Positions 37,055 through 45,152 of a DNA stretch of 64,000 nt are shown piece by piece. Position 1 is the stretch's first letter, and every line of letters begins with the position of its first letter. This stretch comes from Paenibacillus pinisoli (GTDB lineage Bacteria > Bacillota > Bacilli > Paenibacillales > Paenibacillaceae), in the NCBI RefSeq assembly GCF_003605435.1, contig NZ_QXQB01000003.1:803579-867578 (forward strand). Reading direction: 5' to 3'. The position numbers were made by a program, and so were the translations under genes. Under the pieces are notes generated by a model. The model was given only the letters and a program-made list of their open reading frames with translations. It was not told the DNA's origin and did not search any database.

Positions 37055-38227
37055 TTATCTAGCGGCAATAGAGGTTTCAGCCCTGCTGCTTTTTTTAAAT
37101 AGCAAGACGGCAAGAAGCAAAGCAATGCTTACAGCGGCAAAACCCAGCCAATTCAAATACAGGACAGATGTGCCACTGATAACAAGCCCGCCTAATCCAG
37201 ATCCCAGCGCAAATCCAAATTGGATGAACGAAGTATTTACGCTAAGGGCAATGTCCGGATTCCGAGGCGCCAGCGTAACCAGATATAGCTGCTGGGCAGG
37301 GGAAATGCTCCACGTTGCCAGCATAAAAATCATGATAACCAAAATAAGTACAAAGAGATTCACACCGGCTAAAGCGAACAAAAGAAGAGTCGCCCCCTGC
37401 AGCACAAGTCCGAGAAAAATGGTGAATTTCGATCCCTTTGCATCTGCTAGTTGTCCGCCCGCTTTCGAACCGACAAAGCTGCAAATTCCCGCCAGGAATA
37501 GCACACCGCTTATTTCTGTTATAGAAAGAGAGGAAGTGGCTTGCAAGTATGGCGTGATATAAGTGAAAAGGGTCGAATAGCCGCCGACATAAAATAAAGT
37601 AATAGCCAAGGCAGTCAGAACTGTCGGATTCCCTAACATAGAGAGCTGCATGCCAAGGGTTACTTTTTCTTCTTCCTTGATTGACGGGATCTTTTTGTAG
37701 ATGATAAGTAAAGGAAGAACACTTAATACACCGATTAAAATAAATAGAGCTCTCCATCCGAATATCTCGCTAAAAAAAGTGCCAATGGGAACGCCGAGCA
37801 CCAGCGAACTGCTCAGCCCCATCAAAATGATGCCGATGGCATTGCCCCTTTTTTCTTTTTCCACAAGTCGCGTGGCTATGGCCATGGCTACTACGGTAGC
37901 GATTCCTCCGCTGGCCCCTTGAATCATTCGCACCCATAGCAATGTTTCATAGGCGAGGTCCGCCAACATAAGTACGTTGCTGGCAATAAACACAGTAAGG
38001 GTGGCCATCAGCAGCTTCTTGCGATCCGCATTAATCGTTAATGCAATTAATATCGGAGCGATAATGGCCGCTGCGAGGGCAAACACAGTCACCATTAACC
38101 CGGCTTCGGAAGTCGATACTCCCAAATCCAAAGCGATCATTTCAATGACTCCCGTAATAATGTATTCAATGGTTCCAATCAGAAAAACAGCCAGTGCCAA
38201 GACATAGATGATCCATTTATTACTCAT
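37055..38227 (-). CDS. MFS transporter (DHA1-type, AraJ-like)
   Basis: Twelve-segment membrane exporter of 390 residues. It begins with a long membrane segment (IIYVLALAVFLIGTIEYII), has the loop-2/3 motif NADRKKLLMATL and the DHA1 signature region VGSKAGGQLADAKGSK, and its length is normal for the family. It is the second gene after a MerR regulator, 19 bases downstream, so export of a drug or toxic metabolite sensed by that regulator is the likely job. GAAGGAG precedes the ATG. Confidence 0.92.
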   Translation of the reverse strand: MSNKWIIYVLALAVFLIGTIEYIITGVIEMIALDLGVSTSEAGLMVTVFALAAAIIAPILIALTINADRKKLLMATLTVFIASNVLMLADLAYETLLWVRMIQGASGGIATVVAMAIATRLVEKEKRGNAIGIILMGLSSSLVLGVPIGTFFSEIFGWRALFILIGVLSVLPLLIIYKKIPSIKEEEKVTLGMQLSMLGNPTVLTALAITLFYVGGYSTLFTYITPYLQATSSLSITEISGVLFLAGICSFVGSKAGGQLADAKGSKFTIFLGLVLQGATLLLFALAGVNLFVLILVIMIFMLATWSISPAQQLYLVTLAPRNPDIALSVNTSFIQFGFALGSGLGGLVISGTSVLYLNWLGFAAVSIALLLAVLLFKKSSRAETSIAAR

Positions 38228-38246
38228 TCCCTGACTCCTTCTCCGG

Positions 38247-39065
38247 TTATCTATTTATAATTGGTATTTGTATTTCTATGAATTGAGCATCTTGCTCTGG
38301 GGATAATGGCAAATAGATTTCCCTGCTATATTCATTTTCCTTGATTTGATAATTATTTTTTTCTATCCATGAAGCTAAATAAACACAAGCCGTACCGGCA
38401 AAGTGAGAGTTTGAACGGAAAGCCAGTGTAGCCATCATCGGCTCAGGAGGAAGCGTCCGCAGCTGAAAGGAGTCTAGAGGCAATAGCGGCTCACCGGTTA
38501 CAAAATAGCCGACTTCAAACTCAAATTCATCCTCTGTTCCGTGTAGTTCCTTCCACAACACAACCTGCGGACCTTGCGCCAATTGGCGCATTTCCTTTGT
38601 TAACAGCTGATCAAATTGACGGAACAACTCTGGAATGTCCTCTTCCCTCCCGCATGCTTTCTGAAAAAGAAAGGACTTGGCGCCTTCCGATTTGAATCTG
38701 ACTTCTTGTCCCGTTTCGGCTTGCCCTTCTGTTTCTATAAGCTGCATACGCTCCTCAATTCTGGCGAGCTTGGCTTGTTCCGTATCGATGATTTGCTGGA
38801 TTTCGCTTCTTTTCAGCTTAAACATCCCTTGAATATTCTCCAAAGTGATATCTTCCTGGAGCAGCTGTGTAATCTGCGGCAAGGTGAAGCCCAATTCCTT
38901 ATAAATTAAGATTCGGTTGAGCTCGAGAAGCTGATCTGCGGAATAGTAACGGTAACCCGTATCGTGATCCACCCTTCTCGGCTTTAATATGCCAATCTGG
39001 TCATAGTAGCGCAGTGTTTTTAAGGAAACCCTGCTGAGCCTGGAAAACTCACTGATTTTAAACAA
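38247..39065 (-). CDS. MerR-family regulator with GyrI-like effector-binding domain
   Basis: Regulator of 272 residues. The N-terminal winged helix-turn-helix is typical (FKISEFSRLSRVSLKTLRYY followed by DQIGILKP), then a dimerising helix (about 75-125) and a C-terminal GyrI/BmrR-like ligand-binding domain (VVLWKELHGTEDEFEFEVGY). BmrR-type proteins bind cationic lipophilic drugs and switch on an efflux pump by re-shaping an over-long promoter. That architecture is complete here: a stretched promoter upstream and an MFS gene in the same transcript. Confidence 0.93.
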   Translation of the reverse strand: MFKISEFSRLSRVSLKTLRYYDQIGILKPRRVDHDTGYRYYSADQLLELNRILIYKELGFTLPQITQLLQEDITLENIQGMFKLKRSEIQQIIDTEQAKLARIEERMQLIETEGQAETGQEVRFKSEGAKSFLFQKACGREEDIPELFRQFDQLLTKEMRQLAQGPQVVLWKELHGTEDEFEFEVGYFVTGEPLLPLDSFQLRTLPPEPMMATLAFRSNSHFAGTACVYLASWIEKNNYQIKENEYSREIYLPLSPEQDAQFIEIQIPIINR

Positions 39066-39095
39066 AATATCAACTCCAATCTATAACATAAGGCG

Positions 39096-39127
39096 AGTAT
39101 ACAGTTTCCCCTGCAGGGGAAAGTCAA
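39096..39127 (-). promoter_or_regulatory. MerR-type promoter/operator with stretched spacer
   Basis: Minus strand: TTGACT (39122-39127), 20-base spacer, TATACT (39096-39101). The spacer holds the perfect palindrome TTTCCCCTGCAGGGGAAA (39105-39122, overlapping the -35 by one base). This is the hallmark of promoters untwisted by MerR proteins. Confidence 0.85.
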
Positions 39128-39837
39128 GGATGCAGCTTCATTTTGTGCTAGTTGATTTTTATGCCGTTTGGTGTGATATTCCGTAGTATACTTTTATCAC
39201 AACAAACTAAAGGAGCTCAATTTCCCTATAACTGAGATTTAATTTGGCCATCTCCAGCAGGCAACGATTACTTACAAAGATTATTAAGTACCTAGAATCT
39301 TAAAAAACAAAAAGTTATTTACACTTTCTCAGCTTCCTAAATCTTAGTAATTGGAAAAATCCAGGATAGGATCACGTCCTCTTTAGGAAGATTCATTAGT
39401 CAAAGAGACTACTCAAAAGCTTAAGGAGGTTGCGGATTTTTCCGGCAGCTTCGTCCTGGTTGTATTATGGACTTAATGTTTCCCGTTAGCAGAATGACAG
39501 TCTCGCCGAAGACTCAAGCTGCTAACGGAACTCACAGGCCTTATCTGCGTTCAAAACCGTATTCGTAGATTCTAACGGAAATGTAAGCCCTTATTGGCCC
39601 AATATCCACTGTCCACCACCGAAACACTGCAAATAGCGTCTGTCAGTTCCGTTAAATGAACAATACTGCCTGAAATAGGTAGAATAACGTCTGTTGGTTC
39701 CGTTAGAATTTTGCAATTTACAGATTTAAAAATACCATCCTCCACCACTACGAACAACGGCAGCCGATCTTAGGCGGCTGCCGTTGTGTTTTGTGGGGCT
39801 AAAACTTCCCGATAGTTCAATTCCTTGCTGTATAGAC
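39128..39837. other. Non-coding stretch around repeat element B
   Basis: No credible gene was seen. A weak GC hairpin at about 39760-39785 (GGCAGCCG/CGGCTGCC) could terminate transcription arriving from either side. The rest is AT-rich and unassigned. Confidence 0.55.
39522..39705. repeat. Intergenic element with 2+2 inverted modules, copy B
   Basis: Forward modules start CTAACGGAA at 39522 and 39572; inverted modules end TTCCGTTA at 39654 and 39705. Length (184 bp) and internal spacing match copy A at 21915. An additional perfect 10-bp inverted repeat (CCGTTAGCAG, 39483-39492, with its complement at 39519-39528) overlaps its left end. Confidence 0.85.
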
Positions 39838-40309
39838 TTAGATGCCGAAATGAACAATCAGTTGGTCATTATTTGAAGCTTTGACGGCTAAGTTAATTAA
39901 TGATTCTAATTCACTCTGCATTGCTTCTCGCTTCAGCCAAATTGTAGTCTCTACCCAGTAACCATCTTCATTCTTCTCTTCTTTCCAAACGGTTTCTCCT
40001 CTTAAACTAAATGTATCAGTTGCTTCTTCGATTAGTTTAAGCCATTTAGCTAATATACTTATCAGCTTCTCTGCTCCCGTTTTGTTAATAACAGTTACCC
40101 CATAATAGTTTAACCCTATGTGACTCTCTCTCTTTTGTCTCAGGATTATATAAAGGCAACCAGTTCAAAAAGTCCGTCATGTATTGAATAATTCCATCTG
40201 ATACTACAGACTTCCCAATCCATGTATGACGATTAGCTCGGTACCATTCATATCTGTCATTCAAGTCAAAGTCGCAGTTAAGCAGAAAAAATTCATGGGT
40301 TAAACTCAT
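39838..40309 (-). pseudogene. Frameshifted gene of unknown function
   Basis: The N-terminal half starts at the ATG 40309 (MSLTHEFFLLNCDFDLNDRY) and reads about 65 codons to a GA run at 40124-40133. The continuation HIGLNYYGVTVINKTGAEK is in another frame and ends IVHFGI and a stop at 39838. Restoring one GA unit would give a single protein of about 157 residues. The run of five CT units (plus strand) points to slippage. I do not recognise the family. It is rich in Trp, Tyr and acidic residues and has no signal peptide; such small orphans can be immunity-like proteins, but nothing here proves it. Confidence 0.65.
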
Positions 40310-40472
40310 AGAATTACCTGGGTTTGCCCGTGCAAAATTAATGTCCTGCAAAAACTATATTACCACACATTGGAACTAAACTACCCATTAGCTTAATGAG
40401 GCCAAGATAATCTATCGCTTTACCTACTCAATCTGATGCTTTGTTTTCTTTGAACAATCTAGCTTGCAGTTT
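40310..40472. other. Short gene-free stretch between two relics
   Basis: AT-rich, with nothing recognised. Together with the pseudogenes on both sides, it makes 39.1-40.6 kb a decaying region. Confidence 0.4.
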
Positions 40473-40597
40473 TATCCTTGCTTCAGCGGTTGTAAACCCG
40501 CTGCCAACAAGATTTGTGCTCTTCTAATCGCCCGGGCAGAGGCTTTTAGCTGCGTAAGCTTACTTGTTCTTGCATCGTCAAACGAACTCGATTTTTA
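40473..40597 (-). pseudogene. Scrap of an IS630-like transposase gene
   Basis: The minus strand encodes KNRVRLTMQEQ in one frame and LKASARAIRRAQILLAAG in another. Together these resemble the N-terminus of IS630-family transposases (RVRLT..., ...ARxIRRARILLAAD). The gene is broken and the catalytic part is absent. No terminal repeats were seen. Confidence 0.45.
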
Positions 40598-40633
40598 ATG
40601 GGTTGCATCTATGAATTCTTCTTTTTGATACTA

Positions 40634-43600
40634 CTAATCAATAAAATGCACGTATTGCAGGAACCTCTTCAGCATAACCGCTGCCTGCGCCCTCGTTGCA
40701 TACTCTGTCGGCGCGAAGCGTCCGTCTTCAATCCCGTTCATAATGCCGACTTCCAATGCTCGGATTACCGCCGCTTTCGCCCATGAAGAAATGGAGTCTC
40801 GATCCGTGAAAGCGGCCAGGCGGCCCCCGTCTTGTCCATCGCCACCGCTTCCATGTCCGGTGAAGGTTAAGGCGCGGCCGATCAACACGGCCATTTGCTC
40901 GCGGGTAATCGGGTCGTTAGGCGCAAAACGGTCGACACCGATGCCGCTCACCAACCCGCTCGCCACCGCCGCTTCAACCGCAGACGCATACCATGCGGAC
41001 GCAGGGACATCCGCAAAACGGGCACCGCCCTCGCTCTCCTTCACGGACAGCCCCAGCCCGCGAACGAGCAAGGCCGTGAATTCCGCTCGAGTAATGGTTC
41101 CCACTGGCCCGAAACGGTCAGCCGCTACGCCGTTCACCAGCAGCTTGGACGCCAGATGCTCCACATCCTCCTTCGCCCAGTATCCGTTTAAGTCGACGAA
41201 TTTTCGGGCCTGCACATCTACGACTGTGTACAAGCTGTTATGCGGCACGTTCAGAATCGCTTCCGTTGTGCCGTCTGGACCGGTTTCCAGCTGTGCCGGA
41301 AAAAAATCGATGGTTCCGGCTGCCGGGATATACTGAACGGCAACCAGGTTACGGTTCGTTTTCTCTCCGTCCAATTTAATGGTCCGGATCAAGTATGATC
41401 CGCCGAAGTCGCGCACCTCCAACGTTTTCCCGTTTGCTTCCGCCGTCACCTTGTAGTCGATGACGTCGGCGAATACAGCAAAACCTTGGGAAACGCCAAT
41501 CCGATCGATCTCCTGTCGAACATCCTCTCCCGCCTGCTCCTGAGTGATGCTTACGGCCAAATCCGACACTTCCGCGTCGAGACGCTCTGCCAAACCGGTC
41601 AGATTGATCGCGCTTATCCGCAATTGAAAGCTGGAGTCGTTCAGCCTCACCTCGATAATCGCATTCGGATAATCCTTGGCCATATCCGCTATCCAGTCAG
41701 CGGGAAAACGTGTCTGTACCGCTTGCTCCCGATCGCCGATTTTAATGCTGACAAACGGTTGCTTCGCATCTTTCAGCAGTTCCAGCACTCGCTCCCTCGT
41801 CCGTTCGGAGAGGATGACCTGTTCGATCACCGTGCCGTCCGAACGCGTGACCCCTTTGATGTCGGTTGGACCGACAAGAACAGTAATCCCAGCCCCCTGA
41901 TTTATCTTCACGGTCGTCTCCAATGTGATCGGTTGATCGCCGCCATTCGACGGAGACGGTGTTGAGATGCCGGTGAGGGTAATGGCTTTCACTGCTTCAT
42001 TGCCTACCTCGTCTCGGGCATATACGGTATAGTCGCCGTTGGCAGCTACGGTGAATTGACGCGCGGCCAAAATATCGGTTCCTTCCGTTCCGCCGGCAAA
42101 ATCAGCCTCGCTAAGGTTTCCAGGCAGCCATCGGAGCTCCGTCAGCGTATTACCCGCAGCTGCTCCGTACACGCTTGCCATCACGCTGACCGCTTTACGT
42201 GCCGATCCGTTCGACGCAACCGTCAGGGTAACATCGGGCGGTATCGCTACTATACGTATTCCGCTCGTGTCCGGTGCTTTGTACGACAGTGAAGCGGCGG
42301 CTCCGCCGGAGGCGCGAACGATGCTTGCGCCGTTCGGGAGCGCAAGCGCGGCGGCAACTTCAATACCGTCCACATCCGCGAGCCCGGCCGGAACTTCGTA
42401 TTCGAAAGCAAGTTCCGTCAAAGCCGTGCCGCGCGCTCCCGTGTACGTGGCATATACCGTCTGAGTCACGGAATCGTCTCCGACCATGATCGGAACGGCC
42501 GGTGTCCCGGCCACGGTTACCCCGTATCCGTAAAATACCGTAAAGCGAAGCGTGTCGCTCGTGCCGTACAAGTCATTAGCCGAGGCGGTTAGCACCAACT
42601 CCACCCAAGCGGCTTCGAATTCCGCCAGAGCATGGCTCAAACTGGCGGCGGCCTCATCTAATAGAATCTGAGATTGGTTTTCCGCATCGTCGGCAATAGC
42701 CTGCGCCGCATCTATCGCGGTCTGCAGGGCAGCGCGGTCGTCTGCCGACGTCTGCCCCACGTTGACGCCTTCCGGATGATCCGTCAACGCCTGGTGCGCC
42801 GCCGTGATTGCCGCGATTAGTGCCGTCGGAATGCCCGGTTGAAGAACTGCGGCATTAAACACTTGAACCGATGAATTTAACTGGCCGACGGCAGTATCCA
42901 ATTGAGCCTGCGTGTAATTACTCGCGTTATCAAAAATCTGCTGCGCAGTACCGATGGCAGTTGCCAGCGTGGTGCGAGTTGCCGCCGACGTCTGCCCCAC
43001 GTTGACGCCTAGCGGATGATCAGTCAATGCCTGCTGCGCCGCCGTAATCGCTACGCCCAGCGCCGTCGGAATGCCCGGTTGAAGAACTGCGGCATTAAAC
43101 ACTTGAACCGATGAATTTAAATGGTTAACAGCAGTATCCAGTTGTTCCTGCGTGTATTTGCTCGCGTTATCAAGAATCTGCTGAGCAGTTCCGATGGCAG
43201 TTGCCAGCGCGGTGCGAGTTCCGGCCGACGTCTGCCCCACGTTGACGCCTTGCGGATGATCCGTCAATGCCTGCTGCGCCGCCGTGATCGCCGCGACCAG
43301 CGCCGTCGGAATGCCCGGTTGAAGAACTGCGGCATTAAAGGCTTGAACCGATGAATTTAACTGGTTAACGGCAGTATCCAGTTGTCCCTGCGTATAATTG
43401 CTCGCATGATCGAGAATCTGCTGCGCAGTTCCGATGGCAGTTTCCAGCGCGGTGCGAGTTCCGGCCGACGTCTGCCCCACGTTGACGCCTTGCGGATGAT
43501 CCGTCAACGCCTGCTGCGCCGCCGTGATCGCCTCGGCCAGCGCCGTCGGATCGCCGGATGAGATAATCATGTCTTCGAATGCATCTATCGCCGTTTCCAA

Positions 43601-44749
43601 ACTTGCGATAGCCACGTCCAATTCGTCCTGCAGATATTGGGCGGCCTGATTGAAAATTTGTTGGGCTGCAGCAATCGCATTCTGCAAAGCGATGCGGTCT
43701 CCCGCCGACGTTTGTCCCACGTTTACGCCTTGCGGATGATCCGTTAACGCTTGCTGCGCCGCCGCGATCGCCGCCCCCAACGCCGCGGGATTGCCGGCCT
43801 GGACAATTTGCGCATGGAATGCCGCGATTGAAGAAGTCAGTGGGGTAGCGGCGTCAGCCAAGTCGGAGGCGACGGTGGCATTCCCGATTCCGTCGACATA
43901 AAGCTTGGCTGCGTCATAGGCTGCAGACAAGTCGTTGTAGGTATTCGCCGGCACTTGTCCTACGCCGGTGCCCGGCAGGTGAATTTTCAACAACGACTTG
44001 GCGCTTGCGACCGCTTTAAACAGCCCCGTTCCGTCCACAAACGCATGTCCGTTGCTCGCCGCATAAGCGGCTGCGGGAGAATTGGCAATTCCAAATATTT
44101 TGAGATTGCCCGGATTGGCCGCAAATACGCCTGTCCCAAAAGTTGTTGCATCGCCTAACACCGTTACGCTTGTCAAGCTGTTATTATAAAATGAGCTGCT
44201 GGCGACATTCGTTACACCAGCCGGGATGACCAGATTCGTAATGCGATTGGTGTCGAAAGCCCCGCCATTAATCGTCTTCAGATTTTCCGATAATTTAATT
44301 GATGTCAAACTATTCATATAGAATGAATAGTTGCCGATAGTCGTCACACTGTCCGGAAAAACGACGGTTGTAAGCGGATTGTTTTCGAATGCGCTGGCGC
44401 CGATCGTTAACAAGCTATCAGGAAGGTCTATGGAAGTGAGGCTAGTATAACGAAATCCATACGTTTGAATGACCTTCACACTGTTCGGAATTACGACACT
44501 TGTAATTTTAGGTTTGCCCGTACCGTATGTATCAAATGCTGATCTCCCAATCTCGGTTACAGTTGTCCCTTCGTACGTAGCAGGAATAAGCACGTTCAGA
44601 TCCGTGCCCCCGTAGTTCGCAACCGTTGCGCCGTTGGAACCGACTGTAAAAGTAAAGTCGTTCTCGGCTGCATTTACAGTTCCAATCTGAGAGAATGAAG
44701 TCCCGAATGCAAATAATGCAATTAATAGGCAAATGACTGAATTTTTCAT
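40634..44749 (-). CDS. SLH-anchored BspA-like leucine-rich-repeat surface protein
   Basis: Secreted protein of 1371 residues, probably for adhesion. In order: signal peptide (1-27, ending TVNAAE); six or so BspA/LRR_5 repeats (about 55-225, e.g. SLTSIDLPDSLLTIGASAF); one degenerate and five good 80-residue FIVAR-like helical repeats (about 250-715, each with ALTDHP.GVNVGQTSA); Ig-like beta domains (about 715-930); a further domain rich in charged residues (about 950-1160); three SLH repeats (from about 1165). No enzyme motif was found. AGGAG precedes the ATG. Adjacent FIVAR-like units are nearly identical in DNA, so copy number may vary between strains. It is a single-gene unit in a decayed neighbourhood. 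Confidence 0.9.
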   Translation of the reverse strand: MKNSVICLLIALFAFGTSFSQIGTVNAAENDFTFTVGSNGATVANYGGTDLNVLIPATYEGTTVTEIGRSAFDTYGTGKPKITSVVIPNSVKVIQTYGFRYTSLTSIDLPDSLLTIGASAFENNPLTTVVFPDSVTTIGNYSFYMNSLTSIKLSENLKTINGGAFDTNRITNLVIPAGVTNVASSSFYNNSLTSVTVLGDATTFGTGVFAANPGNLKIFGIANSPAAAYAASNGHAFVDGTGLFKAVASAKSLLKIHLPGTGVGQVPANTYNDLSAAYDAAKLYVDGIGNATVASDLADAATPLTSSIAAFHAQIVQAGNPAALGAAIAAAQQALTDHPQGVNVGQTSAGDRIALQNAIAAAQQIFNQAAQYLQDELDVAIASLETAIDAFEDMIISSGDPTALAEAITAAQQALTDHPQGVNVGQTSAGTRTALETAIGTAQQILDHASNYTQGQLDTAVNQLNSSVQAFNAAVLQPGIPTALVAAITAAQQALTDHPQGVNVGQTSAGTRTALATAIGTAQQILDNASKYTQEQLDTAVNHLNSSVQVFNAAVLQPGIPTALGVAITAAQQALTDHPLGVNVGQTSAATRTTLATAIGTAQQIFDNASNYTQAQLDTAVGQLNSSVQVFNAAVLQPGIPTALIAAITAAHQALTDHPEGVNVGQTSADDRAALQTAIDAAQAIADDAENQSQILLDEAAASLSHALAEFEAAWVELVLTASANDLYGTSDTLRFTVFYGYGVTVAGTPAVPIMVGDDSVTQTVYATYTGARGTALTELAFEYEVPAGLADVDGIEVAAALALPNGASIVRASGGAAASLSYKAPDTSGIRIVAIPPDVTLTVASNGSARKAVSVMASVYGAAAGNTLTELRWLPGNLSEADFAGGTEGTDILAARQFTVAANGDYTVYARDEVGNEAVKAITLTGISTPSPSNGGDQPITLETTVKINQGAGITVLVGPTDIKGVTRSDGTVIEQVILSERTRERVLELLKDAKQPFVSIKIGDREQAVQTRFPADWIADMAKDYPNAIIEVRLNDSSFQLRISAINLTGLAERLDAEVSDLAVSITQEQAGEDVRQEIDRIGVSQGFAVFADVIDYKVTAEANGKTLEVRDFGGSYLIRTIKLDGEKTNRNLVAVQYIPAAGTIDFFPAQLETGPDGTTEAILNVPHNSLYTVVDVQARKFVDLNGYWAKEDVEHLASKLLVNGVAADRFGPVGTITRAEFTALLVRGLGLSVKESEGGARFADVPASAWYASAVEAAVASGLVSGIGVDRFAPNDPITREQMAVLIGRALTFTGHGSGGDGQDGGRLAAFTDRDSISSWAKAAVIRALEVGIMNGIEDGRFAPTEYATRAQAAVMLKRFLQYVHFID
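42600..43800. repeat. 240-bp tandem repeats within the BspA-like gene
   Basis: Five units of exactly 240 bp can be followed by the phrase GTTGACGCCTTGCGGATGAT and variants, near 42762, 43002, 43242, 43482 and 43722. The three central units are the most alike, including silent sites. Confidence 0.9.
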
Positions 44750-45014
44750 GATTTTTCTCCTCTACTATAATGGATGAAGCAGATAGGTTTCTGCGGTATC
44801 TGCAACTGGACGAATACTTCATCTCATTATAAAGAAGGCCAATAAAAGAATTATGAAAGAATCAGTCAAATTCGCGCACTATCAAGCCTTGCGGGATTTT
44901 GACGTTTTTGTGAAGTCGACTTTCGGATCATGATGTTTTATTTGCAAGTGAGCACAAAGCAGAGTCAAAGATTATATCTATTTTTATAACAATCATCGCC
45001 CGCAGAGAAAATTA
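44750..45014. other. Upstream region of the BspA-like gene
   Basis: A TATAAT-type -10 box lies at 44826-44831 (minus strand) without a clear -35. Nothing else was recognised up to the glmS terminator. Confidence 0.45.
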
Positions 45015-45053
45015 AATAAGCTGTCTCCGGTACAATACCGAAAACAGCTTATT
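45015..45053 (-). terminator. Terminator after glmS
   Basis: AATAAGCTGT (45015-45024) pairs with ACAGCTTATT (45044-45053) with an inner CGGTA/TACCG stem. On the minus strand it ends in a TAATTTTC stretch. The plus side also has a T-run, so it may work both ways. Confidence 0.75.
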
Positions 45054-45152
45054 GGGTTGGTTTTTTCTAAATGTCCACTAGCAGTATAGCCAGTTCGGTT
45101 AGTCTAACACTTTATTTTCTTCGGACAACAACCGTTATTGCGTCTCTTCCCC

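Noticed and set aside
37041..37562. 173-codon plus-strand frame
   Set aside because: Antisense shadow of the MFS transporter gene.
39572..39757. 61-codon minus-strand frame
   Set aside because: It lies within repeat element B and has no ribosome-binding site; the repeat explains the sequence.
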